A DNA stretch of 64,000 nucleotides. Origin: an uncultured Bacteroidota bacterium. GTDB lineage: Bacteria > Bacteroidota > Bacteroidia > Chitinophagales > Chitinophagaceae. The first letter of the stretch is position 1. Each line of letters starts with the position of its first letter. The translations under genes and the position numbers were made by a program. Below the pieces are notes generated by a model, which saw only the letters and a program-made list of their open reading frames with translations, did not search any database and was not told where the DNA came from. This document shows, piece by piece, positions 1 through 8,423 of the stretch. The DNA lies in contig CAIVKC010000018.1 in the NCBI GenBank assembly GCA_903906365.1, forward strand, positions 1 through 64,000, read 5' to 3'.

Positions 1-1
1 G

Positions 2-91
2 TACACCATTGAAAACAATATTATAGTGAATAAAATACTGGAAGCGGCTAAAATTTCAGCCAGAACAGGTAAGACCGTTGTAATTCAGTAA
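2..91 (+). CDS. C-terminal fragment, probable Gfo/Idh/MocA-family oxidoreductase (partial)
   Basis: An open frame runs in from the left edge and stops at TAA 89-91, encoding 29 residues that end EAAKISARTGKTVVIQ. A helix followed by S-A-x-T-G-K-x-V is how many NAD(P)-dependent Gfo/Idh/MocA sugar oxidoreductases end, and such genes commonly sit beside glycoside hydrolases like the rhamnosidase that follows convergently. The catalytic and Rossmann parts lie outside the window, so the family call is inference from the tail alone. The frame itself is open and has ordinary coding character. Confidence 0.45.
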   Translation, partial: YTIENNIIVNKILEAAKISARTGKTVVIQ

Positions 92-233
92 TCAGGTTGC
101 CCCCTCTCCCTGTTTTGCCGACTTTGGGAGGCATTGCATAACGAAGCCCCCATGTGGTTTTCCCCGTGGGTACCCTATAGAAATCAACCTTCGCCTGCTG
201 GTTTATCCAAAATGGAAAGTTATTCATACACTC

Positions 234-2429
234 TTAAGGGGCCTGGTAGACATCCAGCTCATACACCGACCAGTGATAGGAGCTGTCCTGACCGGTTTGG
301 TTAATCTTAATATACCGGGCTGTCTGTGCGGGAAAACTAAGGGTGGTGATACCCAATTGTCCTTCTCCCCGGACTACAGGCCCCTTCCAGTGCTTTCCAT
401 CTACGGATACACTCAGGCTATACCCCCTGGGACTATCCCAGAGTGCCCAGGAATTATCCAGAACGATTTTATCAAAGCGCCGGGGGATTTTCATATCGAC
501 CATTAGAAATTGACCGCTGTGCTGGGTGGAACCCATATCCCGCCAGCCGGTCCAGTGATCCCCGTCCAGGACATTGCGCGCCGATACGTCAATGGGGATG
601 CTGTCCCCGCTGAAAAGAAAGGTATTATCCGGCACACTGGCCGATGCGGTCCAGTTTCTCTTATCCAGTTTTCGCTCTGCTTTGGCTGGCCGGGGAATTT
701 TTTTGGGCAGTTCCAGACCGAGGGTCCCCAGTCCCTGAAAATGCCAGCGGCCTGCTTTGACCAAAAACAGGATGTATTCCTCATTTTCTCCCGCATGCGA
801 CAACCCGGGAATTGTATCCAGAACGGCTCCTTTCCAAACCAACCGGTTATTAACTTTTATTTCCTGCAGGGTTTTGAATGATTTTTTGGGGATACCTACC
901 ATGGCCATTGTTCCTGCAGGAGACACCAGTTGCAGGTCATAGTGGGTAGTAGTCTTATGCAGTGACATGTCAATGGCGCCTTTTACCGAAGGTACGCTGA
1001 CATGTACCCGGCGCAGGAATGCCTCCCTGGGCAATACGCTGAAAAGTTCCCAGCCCGGCTTTACCGGACTAATCCCCGCTATGTCCTGGGAGAGGTTGAT
1101 GACAGGGGGGTTCCAGCCATGATTGAGGGAGGAGCCTTCATCGAAGGCATCCACCACGGAAGCCCACCAGCGGTCATAGTGCTCCCAGAGCGTGGTGAAG
1201 GGAGCCCGGATCATGGATCGATACCTGTCGGACATTCTCAACAGGGCTTCCCGTTGCCTGCCCATTTTACAGAGTGCCTCAAATACCCAGCGGTCAAAAA
1301 AACAACTGGCATACGTCTTTTGTGAAAGTACTGTACGGTAGATGGTTTCCCAGGTTGCCCTGCCAGCCAGACCGGCATTGATGGCCATGGCATTGGCCCG
1401 GTCATCGGGTTGGCTGACCTGGTCGGACCGGTAAGCATTGCCTTTCCAGAACCGCCGGTCAAAGGACTCTCTGATGCTGTCCATTCTTTGATTGATGGCG
1501 ACCGTATCGCTTTGATGACCTGTCAACTGTGCCATTTTCTTCAAAGCCCCCAGGTCTATATACATAAAGCAGGTTTCGATAACGGCAATGTCCTTGTTTT
1601 CCTTTCCCCAGTCAAACCATTGGTTTTTTTTCCCGGGTTTATACACATTAAAAAGAAATTCCCGGGTGGAGGGGTAAACCGTTACAAGGGAAGCCAGATC
1701 GCCGGTCTGCATGTAATAATACCATAAACCGTATTCGCCGAGGAATTCGAGCTGCTGGCCCGGGTAAAATTCCGGGTCCAGTTTTCGTAAAACAAGGTCC
1801 CGGCAAAGGCGGTGTGCGCTGCTGTCAAAAGCGTAGAAACACTGGTCCAGCTCCGGGGTTCCGTCTCCCCAGAACCCCACCCTTTCCCGGTCCGGGCAGT
1901 CATAGAAATGATCCCTCATGCACAGGTAGGCAGTTCTGGCTCCTTTCTGCCAAAGGATATTATAGTCCTGGTCGTTGCAGCTAAAACTGCCGGTAAACTT
2001 TGTATCATACCCCGTTTCCCGGTATTTAACCGAAAGTACTTCCACCCCTGGGGGAATGCTGTAAATGGCCCCCTCCCCGCTGATCCAGTTAGCGGCCTGG
2101 TAGACCTGGTGGCCCTGGCCGGAAACGAAGCTTTCTGTCCGGGTCAGGTATCGTACCAGCGGGTTGGTGGAATTCAGGCTGATGACGGCCCCGTTTTTCC
2201 CCCTTATTTCAATCCAGGGCTGAAACTGGCAGTTGTAAGGCATTTCACAGACAAGGTCCCAGCTTTCAGTTGATTTTCGGGGCAATTCCTTTGAAAGATG
2301 TATATAGTTTTTCAGTCCGAAATCCCGGATATGGTTCCTGCCTGCATCGCCTGTCGGGGAAATAGCAGCGGGCTGGGCCATTACATATCCATGCGATATC
2401 AGCAGCAAAAGGACCAGGGTATGTTTCAT
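234..2429 (-). CDS. GH78-type alpha-L-rhamnosidase with C-terminal discoidin domain, secreted
   Basis: Predicted to release terminal alpha-L-rhamnose from plant or microbial glycans in the periplasm or outside. The protein is 731 residues from the ATG at 2429; an upstream in-frame TTG would add seven residues before a good signal peptide (MKHTLVLLLLISHGYVMAQ), so the ATG is preferred. The central segment carries DCPDRERVGFWGDG, the GH78 (alpha/alpha)6-barrel signature containing acidic catalytic residues. Roughly the last 140 residues form an F5/8-type C (discoidin-like) carbohydrate-binding fold. The N-terminal accessory domains are shorter than in the classical 900-1000-residue enzymes. The aquaporin lies upstream in the same orientation, with a hairpin between them. 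The family is well supported; the exact substrate is not. Confidence 0.85.
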   Translation of the reverse strand: MKHTLVLLLLISHGYVMAQPAAISPTGDAGRNHIRDFGLKNYIHLSKELPRKSTESWDLVCEMPYNCQFQPWIEIRGKNGAVISLNSTNPLVRYLTRTESFVSGQGHQVYQAANWISGEGAIYSIPPGVEVLSVKYRETGYDTKFTGSFSCNDQDYNILWQKGARTAYLCMRDHFYDCPDRERVGFWGDGTPELDQCFYAFDSSAHRLCRDLVLRKLDPEFYPGQQLEFLGEYGLWYYYMQTGDLASLVTVYPSTREFLFNVYKPGKKNQWFDWGKENKDIAVIETCFMYIDLGALKKMAQLTGHQSDTVAINQRMDSIRESFDRRFWKGNAYRSDQVSQPDDRANAMAINAGLAGRATWETIYRTVLSQKTYASCFFDRWVFEALCKMGRQREALLRMSDRYRSMIRAPFTTLWEHYDRWWASVVDAFDEGSSLNHGWNPPVINLSQDIAGISPVKPGWELFSVLPREAFLRRVHVSVPSVKGAIDMSLHKTTTHYDLQLVSPAGTMAMVGIPKKSFKTLQEIKVNNRLVWKGAVLDTIPGLSHAGENEEYILFLVKAGRWHFQGLGTLGLELPKKIPRPAKAERKLDKRNWTASASVPDNTFLFSGDSIPIDVSARNVLDGDHWTGWRDMGSTQHSGQFLMVDMKIPRRFDKIVLDNSWALWDSPRGYSLSVSVDGKHWKGPVVRGEGQLGITTLSFPAQTARYIKINQTGQDSSYHWSVYELDVYQAP

Positions 2430-2497
2430 ACTTTCTATATTAGGGGTCAATAGGGTGTCTTTTCGCGGGTACGGGATTCGGCTCGGGTTTATAACCG

Positions 2498-2533
2498 CCT
2501 GGAAAAAAACCGGAGACCTGCGCTTTTTCCAGG
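2498..2533 (-). terminator. 10-bp inverted repeat downstream of aquaporin, possible terminator
   Basis: CCTGGAAAAA (2498-2507) is perfectly complementary to TTTTTCCAGG (2524-2533) around a 16-nt loop. It sits 42 bp past the aquaporin stop, between aquaporin and rhamnosidase, both on the minus strand. The U-rich stretch is inside the stem rather than after it, so it is a weak terminator candidate and could instead separate the two messages by RNA processing. Confidence 0.4.
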
Positions 2534-2574
2534 AAGATTATCCCCTATAAGCAGTTCCTGCTCAAAAAACGGAC

Positions 2575-3285
2575 TTATTGCTTTGTTTCAAGGAAGTTTT
2601 TCCAGATGGCCGCCGCCAGCAGGCCGCCAGCAACCGGCGCGACGATAAACAGCCAGAGGTGGGACAGGGCGATGCTGCCGGCAAAGACTGCCGGTCCGAT
2701 ACTGCGGGCAGGGTTGACCGAAGTGCCTGTCACGGGGATGGCCACCATATGGATCAGCGCCAGCGTAACCCCAATGGCCAGCCCCGCCATATTAGCATTG
2801 CCCTGCTGGGAGGTGGTGGCAAAAATAACCAGCAGGAATATACAGGTCATGGAAAATTCCGTTATGAAGGCTGAGGTGGTAGAGAAATTCCCAAGGTATC
2901 CCGCTCCCCAGCCGTTGCTGCCCAGTCCATAATCACCCAGGGCGGTAAAGCCCGCCTTTCCGCTTAAGATGGCGTACAAAAGCCCCGCTCCGGCAATAGC
3001 ACCCAGGATTTGGGCTACCACATATCCCAGGGTATCCTTTAGCGACAGTTTTCCAACGGAAAACATGGCAATGCTGATGGCAGGATTGATATGACAGCCG
3101 GATATCGGCCCGATGGCATAGGCCATCACTACCACTGCGAGACCGAAGGCGAGGGAGATCCCCAGCAGGCCCAGACCATTGAGGCCTTCCATCCCCGTAT
3201 TCGATGTTCCGGCAAGGACCGCCGCACCGCAACCAAACAGAACCAGGCATAGTGTGCCAATAAACTCAGCGGTAAATTTTTTCAT
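2575..3285 (-). CDS. aqpZ: Aquaporin Z / MIP-family channel
   Basis: Inner-membrane water or small-solute channel. The 236-residue protein begins MKKFTAEFIGTLCLVLFGCG, the usual first helix of bacterial aquaporins, and has both NPA boxes (GCHINPAISIAM in the first half, GTSVNPARSIGPAVF in the second, with the AqpZ-like arginine after the second NPA). Six hydrophobic segments are visible and the length is normal. ATG at 3285 was chosen over an in-frame TTG three codons upstream. A perfect 12-bp palindrome lies about 33 bp before the start. Water versus glycerol specificity cannot be fixed by eye, though the NPARS context favours AqpZ. Confidence 0.93.
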   Translation of the reverse strand: MKKFTAEFIGTLCLVLFGCGAAVLAGTSNTGMEGLNGLGLLGISLAFGLAVVVMAYAIGPISGCHINPAISIAMFSVGKLSLKDTLGYVVAQILGAIAGAGLLYAILSGKAGFTALGDYGLGSNGWGAGYLGNFSTTSAFITEFSMTCIFLLVIFATTSQQGNANMAGLAIGVTLALIHMVAIPVTGTSVNPARSIGPAVFAGSIALSHLWLFIVAPVAGGLLAAAIWKNFLETKQ

Positions 3286-3317
3286 GAAAGCCAATTTATG
3301 CGGATAAATAAAAAACT

Positions 3318-3329
3318 GGTTTGCAAACC
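3318..3329. promoter_or_regulatory. Perfect 12-bp palindrome upstream of aquaporin
   Basis: GGTTTGCAAACC is a perfect palindrome 33-44 bp before the aquaporin ATG, at a position where a dimeric repressor could act. The core TTTGCAAA resembles operators of LacI-like regulators, but no regulator gene is next to it, so this is only a candidate operator. Confidence 0.3.
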
Positions 3330-3739
3330 CCCGGCCATTTGCTTATAGCATCCCCCGACTTATTTTCAAGAGGGTCCGGTTATCTTTTTTTGCCCAGGTG
3401 CCTTTGCTGCCCCCTGCGGCTGAAACAGGCCCCTCCGTAAAAATAAGCCGGCCTCACTAAGTTGCGGCGGTCTTACAATTTCTCGGGGGAAATGGAATTA
3501 TCCCTTTAGCAGCCTGGCGCACTTGCAGCCCTAAGTTCCTGCCCAGGGGTAAGCTTAGGAAGGGCGGCTTCAGAAAGCCCGCGCCCAGGCAAGATAAGCC
3601 GGCATTTTCCCCGGCGACAAAAATCAGTCAGGTATACGCAACGGGAGAAAACCAATAAGACAGTTGCTGAACCATGCCTGGGTTCAGGGGTCGAATAGCA
3701 ACCGCATTTCCCGAAGGGTGAAGGATGAGGAAAAGCAAC

Positions 3740-3856
3740 CTACTTCACAGCACGGATAAGGCTTCTTTTATTTTGCAATTTTCTGCTGCCGAAAAGCCTG
3801 CTTATCAGCATAAACACGGCGATAAAACCCACCGTAATTATCAGATGTTTTAGCAT
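3740..3856 (-). CDS. Possible small single-span membrane protein (38 aa)
   Basis: From ATG 3856 the frame gives 38 residues: a short N-terminus, one hydrophobic span (LIITVGFIAVFMLISRLFG) and a basic tail (RKLQNKRSLIRAVK), as in small inner-membrane proteins. An upstream in-frame ATG at 3949 would give 69 residues, but the added part looks non-coding. There is no family match, no obvious promoter and no terminator. It could be a chance ORF in a gene-poor region. Confidence 0.3.
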   Translation of the reverse strand: MLKHLIITVGFIAVFMLISRLFGSRKLQNKRSLIRAVK

Positions 3857-3992
3857 AAAAATATTCTTAAGGTAGATAAGTAGAGATTCGCAGGATATTG
3901 CTGTCAACGGGGAGCAGGGATGCCCGATCATGCCCCATTGTTTATACAATTTAGAAAAGATGAATGTCCGGTTACTAATTTAGTTATCTACA

Positions 3993-4013
3993 TATGCACA
4001 TTAGATGTGCATA
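3993..4013. repeat. Hyphenated perfect palindrome (9-bp arms)
   Basis: TATGCACAT (3993-4001) and its exact complement ATGTGCATA (4005-4013) are separated by three bases. It lies in AT-richer DNA about 365 bp upstream of the M24 peptidase gene. Arm length and spacing suit a dimeric DNA-binding protein; no flanking T-run suggests a terminator. Confidence 0.5.
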
Positions 4014-4378
4014 AGCGGTATTGCAATAATATTTTGTGTCCACATGAATAATATGGATGCCCCTATCGAATATAAGAAGGTCCGCTTTTGAAGGCCGGGA
4101 TCCGAAAGAATTCAATATAACTTAGATGAATAACCGCAGTTAGTTATACAGGCCTGTGTGCTGACTATGACAAAGCTCCCTTTTGAAGATGTTCTTTTCA
4201 TGAAAAAACGGCGGGCCTTCCAGGAAAGCCAGTCCGCCTGGGCTGTCCTGTGGCAGCTCTGATAAAACGGGGGGATGATTCATGGGGGCTGAAATTAATA
4301 CCGCGCCCAAAATAAGGTCTGGATTGAAAATACTATCTTCAGTCCCTGTTGATTATTGAACCATTAAAATTGTAGGTC

Positions 4379-5662
4379 ATGTCTATAAAAAGAAGAAATT
4401 TCATTCAGCTCTCGGCGCTGGCCGCCGGTACAGCCGTCATGGCCGGGATGCAGTCCTGCACCCAGCCCGCTGGAACGACAGCAAAACCAGCCTCCGGGGA
4501 AGCCGTCCGGTCCATGACGGACCAGGTTGTACCCATCACCCTGCAGGAAAGACTGGGGCGCGTAGCCAAGGCCCAGGGCCTGATGCAGGAACAAAAAATA
4601 GAAGCACTGGTGCTGGATTCAGGCACTTCCCTGGAATATTTCACGGGTGTATCCTGGTGGCCCAGCGAACGAACCATGGTAGCCATCATTCCCGCCAGGG
4701 GAGAGGTACGATATGTCTGCCCCGCTTTTGAGGAAGCCCGCTTGCGGGAACTGATCACCATCGGCAGGGAGGTACTTGTATGGCAGGAGGATGAAAGCCC
4801 CTACCGCCAGGTAGCGGCCGCCTTTCGGGAAGCGTCCATTACCTCCGGAAAGATAGGCATGGAAGAAAGGCTGCGCTTTTTTGTGCTGGACGGCATCAGA
4901 AAGGAGGCACCCCACCTGGAATACGTCAGCGGGGATCCGGTTACCATACCCTGCCGGATGATCAAGTCTGCCGCAGAACTTGCACTCATGCAAAAGGCCA
5001 ATGATATTACCCTGGCCGCCATCAGGATCGGGATCAGCGGGCTTAAGGAGGGCATGTCGCCATCGGATTTTTCTGCCATCGTCACTCAGGCGCATGAACA
5101 GCTCGGCGCGACACCGGACTTTGCCATGGCCAATTTTGCGCAGGCATCAGCCTTGCCGCATGGCAGCGTCAAACCACAGCAACTAAAAAAAGGGGATATA
5201 GTGCTGATGGACTGCGGATGCCGGGTAGGCGGATACTGTTCTGATATAAGCCGGACGATCGTATTCGGGGCTGAACCGACCCAAAGGCAGCTGGACATCT
5301 GGAACCTGGAAAAGAAAGCCCAGGCAGCCGGATTTGCCGCTGCCCGCATCGGAGCAGCCTGCCAGGAGGTGGATGCCGCTGCGCGTAAGGTATTGACAGA
5401 TGCCGGATTTGGACCCGGTTACGCCCTGCCGGGGCTGCCGCACCGCACCGGACATGGCATCGGTATGGATGGCCATGAATGGGGCAATATGGTAAAAGGC
5501 AATATGCAGCCTCTGCAGGCAGGCATGTGCTTCAGCATTGAACCCAATATCTCCATCCCGGGGGAATTCGGGGTTCGCCTGGAAGACTGTGCCTACATGA
5601 CCGCAGATGGCCCCCGTTGGTTTTCCAAGCCTAGTATCTCCATCAGGGAACCTTTTGCCTAA
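4379..5662 (+). CDS. Exported Xaa-Pro aminopeptidase (M24 family), Tat lipoprotein
   Basis: Predicted metallopeptidase removing an N-terminal residue that precedes proline, acting in the periplasm. Residues 1-27 combine a twin-arginine motif (KRRNFI) with a lipobox ending MQSC, so export through Tat and lipid anchoring at Cys27 are likely. Residues about 50-190 resemble the creatinase N-terminal domain. The pita-bread domain keeps the five metal ligands of M24: Asp278 and Asp289, His359 in HRTGHGIG, Glu388 in SIEPN and Glu402 in RLEDC. The 427-residue length is normal for exported PepP/PepQ-like enzymes. The gene stands alone and converges on the ABC permease with about 50 bp between stops. 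Substrate preference is not decided by sequence. Confidence 0.9.
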   Translation: MSIKRRNFIQLSALAAGTAVMAGMQSCTQPAGTTAKPASGEAVRSMTDQVVPITLQERLGRVAKAQGLMQEQKIEALVLDSGTSLEYFTGVSWWPSERTMVAIIPARGEVRYVCPAFEEARLRELITIGREVLVWQEDESPYRQVAAAFREASITSGKIGMEERLRFFVLDGIRKEAPHLEYVSGDPVTIPCRMIKSAAELALMQKANDITLAAIRIGISGLKEGMSPSDFSAIVTQAHEQLGATPDFAMANFAQASALPHGSVKPQQLKKGDIVLMDCGCRVGGYCSDISRTIVFGAEPTQRQLDIWNLEKKAQAAGFAAARIGAACQEVDAAARKVLTDAGFGPGYALPGLPHRTGHGIGMDGHEWGNMVKGNMQPLQAGMCFSIEPNISIPGEFGVRLEDCAYMTADGPRWFSKPSISIREPFA

Positions 5663-5712
5663 AAAATATTTTTTTGGGCCCTTCCAGTCCAAAACAAACC
5701 AGCTTCCGTTTT

Positions 5713-8127
5713 CTATTCCGTCCTAAGACTGTCCACGGGATTGGAGGTGGCGGCCCGGATGGACTGGAAGCTGACGGTGAACAGGGCCATCGCTATGGCC
5801 GTCAAAGCGGCCAGGAGAAAGATCCACCAGTGCAGGGCAATATGATAGGCAAAATCCTGCAGCCACAGGTGCATTAACCAGTAGGACAAGGGAAGGGCAA
5901 TCAAACAGGAAATCAGTACCAGCCTGATGAATTCCAGTGAAAGCATCCCGGTGATCTGACTGACGGAAGCCCCGAGTACTTTGCGTACGCCGATTTCCCG
6001 GGTACGCTGTTCTGCCGTAAAGGTCGCCAGACCGAACAATCCCAGGCAGGCAACAAATACGGTGAGAAAGGCAAATACATTTAAAATGCGCCCGGTCTTC
6101 TGTTCGGTGATATAGGTACTGTTGTACAAATCGTTCATAAACGCATATTCCACCGGTTCCTCCGGGTTGTAGTCGCCCCATTCCTTTGTAATGGTGGCCA
6201 GTAACCCGCCCGCATCCCTGCCTTTGACCCGCATAATAATACCCCATTCAGTCCCCAGCACCATTACCAGCGGCGTAATGGCCTCGTGAAGAGATTTGAA
6301 ATGAAAATCCTTCACCACGCCAATCACGGTAAAGTCTTTTTTCTGGCTTCCCTGGTAGTTAGCCTCGGTTATGGTATGGCCCAGCGGGGAATTCCCCAGT
6401 CCAAAGGCCGTGACAGCCGCCTGGTTAAGGATGATGGCCGAAGAATCCCCGCCAAAACTCCGGGAGAAATTCCGACCCGTAGCCAAATGGATGCCCAGTG
6501 TCGGCAGGTAGGCTTCATCGATATGATATTGCAGGACGCGGGTCAACTGGCCTTCTTTTCCATCGGGATATAACAGGGTATTATTGGAATTGCTGGGCCC
6601 TGCGGGTTTATAGGCCGAGACGGTGATATTTTCCACCCGGGAGTCAGCCATCAGTTTCTCTTTGAAGGCCATCTCATTTTTGCCCAGGGCCCAGGAATTG
6701 CTGATGACAAGCAGCCTGTCCCTGTCATAGCCCAGGGAGGCATGCTGTATATATTTCAACTGTTGGTAAACGGTGGTGGCACCCACGATAAAGGAGATGG
6801 AGACCAGGAACTGGAAGACCACCAGGCCACTTCGCAGGGAAATGCTGTTCTTTCCGGGGACGAAACGGCTCTTGAGTACCGCTGCAGGCTGGAAGGAAGA
6901 AAGAAAGAAGGCAGGGTAGGTTCCTGCCAGCAGGCTGACCAGCAGGGCCAGGGCAAGTAAGCTGAATAATTCACGCAGGTTTAGTCCGAGGGAGAGGCTT
7001 TTCCCGGCCAGCTCATTAAAGAAAGGGAGTGCCAGCTGCACCAGAACCACGGCCAGCAGCAGGGCCAGGAGGGTCAGCACGGCCGATTCAAACAGGAATT
7101 GCCTGATCAGTTCTGAACGCCGGGAGCCCAGGACCTTACGTAACCCCACTTCTTTGGCACGCTTGGATGCGCCCGCCGTGGACAGGTTGATGAAATTGAT
7201 GCAGGCAATCAGCAACATGAATACCGCCACAGCACCAAAAATCTTCAGGTATTCCGGATTTCCGCCCGGTTCCAATTCATAACTGCCATTGGAATGCAGG
7301 TGTATATCCGTCAGCGGCTGCAGGACAAAGCCGAGTTCATTGCCCTTGGTGCGAAACTGTTCCAGCGTCATGCCCATGGACTGCAGGATTTGGGGGCCCA
7401 TGTATTTTTTTACGACGCCCGGCAGCTTGGCTTCCAGTTGTTTGTATTGGCTGCCCCTGGCCAGCAGCAGGTAGGTAAAATAATTGGAGCTCAACCAGGT
7501 TTGTTCGGCGGCTTCCGGCAAACTGCTCATGGAACAGAGCATATCAAAATGAAAATGGGCATTGGAGGGTATTTTATCCATGACCCCGGTGATGGTAAAG
7601 GGGGCCGGGCCGCCACCGATCAGCAGCGTCATCCCCACCGCATCGGCTTTGCCAAAATAACGGATTGCCGTTTCCCGGGTAATGACCAGGCTGTTGGGCC
7701 TGAGCAGGGCGGTTTCGGGGTTTCCGTTTTCCAGGCGCAGGCTGAAGACGCGGAAGAAATTGGAATCAGCAAAGGCAAAATGCTCCTGCCTGAAATGCTT
7801 CTCGCCAACGGTAATCTTCTGGGTCCCGTAGGTGCGCAGTCGGGTGGCCTGCTCAACCTCCGGAAATTCACGCTGCAGGGCCTGCGCGACCGGTGGCATT
7901 ACAAAGGATTCGCGTATGTTGCCCCCGTTGATGGAGGCTGCAAAATTAACCCTGACTATACGGTCAGCCGCTTCATTGAACCGGTCATAGCTCAGCTCAT
8001 CCTGAATGTACAGGACAATGATAAAACAGGTGGCCATCCCGATAGCCAGCCCTGCCATATTGATCAGGGAGAATACTTTGTTTTTCGCGAGGTTTCTCCA
8101 CATGATCTTAAAATAAGTCTTCAGCAT
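5713..8127 (-). CDS. FtsX/MacB-type ABC transporter permease
   Basis: Integral-membrane ABC permease of the Bacteroidota double-FtsX type. The start MLKTYFKIMWRNLAKNK is the usual opening of this family, so ATG 8127 is preferred; an ATG ten codons upstream (8157) is possible. A first helix at about residues 20-40 is followed by a MacB-like periplasmic domain, an FtsX block with about three helices around residues 280-420, a second periplasmic domain and a last FtsX block near the C-terminus containing TREIGVRKVLGAS. Length is normal at 804 residues. No ATPase gene is adjacent, which is common for this expanded family, so partner and substrate are unknown. Family roles include antimicrobial-peptide or lipoprotein-related export and mechanotransmission. 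Confidence 0.88.
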   Translation of the reverse strand: MLKTYFKIMWRNLAKNKVFSLINMAGLAIGMATCFIIVLYIQDELSYDRFNEAADRIVRVNFAASINGGNIRESFVMPPVAQALQREFPEVEQATRLRTYGTQKITVGEKHFRQEHFAFADSNFFRVFSLRLENGNPETALLRPNSLVITRETAIRYFGKADAVGMTLLIGGGPAPFTITGVMDKIPSNAHFHFDMLCSMSSLPEAAEQTWLSSNYFTYLLLARGSQYKQLEAKLPGVVKKYMGPQILQSMGMTLEQFRTKGNELGFVLQPLTDIHLHSNGSYELEPGGNPEYLKIFGAVAVFMLLIACINFINLSTAGASKRAKEVGLRKVLGSRRSELIRQFLFESAVLTLLALLLAVVLVQLALPFFNELAGKSLSLGLNLRELFSLLALALLVSLLAGTYPAFFLSSFQPAAVLKSRFVPGKNSISLRSGLVVFQFLVSISFIVGATTVYQQLKYIQHASLGYDRDRLLVISNSWALGKNEMAFKEKLMADSRVENITVSAYKPAGPSNSNNTLLYPDGKEGQLTRVLQYHIDEAYLPTLGIHLATGRNFSRSFGGDSSAIILNQAAVTAFGLGNSPLGHTITEANYQGSQKKDFTVIGVVKDFHFKSLHEAITPLVMVLGTEWGIIMRVKGRDAGGLLATITKEWGDYNPEEPVEYAFMNDLYNSTYITEQKTGRILNVFAFLTVFVACLGLFGLATFTAEQRTREIGVRKVLGASVSQITGMLSLEFIRLVLISCLIALPLSYWLMHLWLQDFAYHIALHWWIFLLAALTAIAMALFTVSFQSIRAATSNPVDSLRTE

Positions 8128-8423
8128 ACCGTATTGTTTTATCAAAAAATGAACCATCCAAAAAAATCAGGCTCCCGGCAATCCCATACCACATTTTTTT
8201 TCCGGCTGGGCGAATGGGTGTCTACTTTGGGGTATAGCGGGACCTGACCTCCGGATATCCAATGGCATGCCAGCCTGTTATAGCTTTGATATACAGTCAA
8301 ATAGAAAATCTGCTCCGGCAAAGGGTCCGGTTTTGATACATAGATTGTCCGCTTTTGATCGAGGCAGGCGGGCGCCGGCGTGTTGGCCTGGAAGGCGTCT
8401 CCTCCGGGAAATTGCCGGTAATG

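Larger units (their letters stand above)
3286..4378. other. Gene-poor 1.1-kb region between divergent aquaporin and M24 peptidase genes
   Basis: No confident protein or RNA gene was found. It holds the 5' regions of the two divergent flanking genes, a 12-bp palindrome near the aquaporin start, one doubtful minus-strand small membrane ORF, and a 21-bp hyphenated palindrome at 3993-4013. By eye, composition is GC-rich up to about 3.7 kb and more AT-rich from about 3.8 to 4.2 kb. No tRNA cloverleaf or intrinsic terminator was recognised. Confidence 0.6.

Noticed and set aside
3286-4378. tRNA or small RNA gene in the 1.1-kb gap
   Set aside because: No TTCGA arm with matching acceptor stem and no intrinsic terminator found on either strand.
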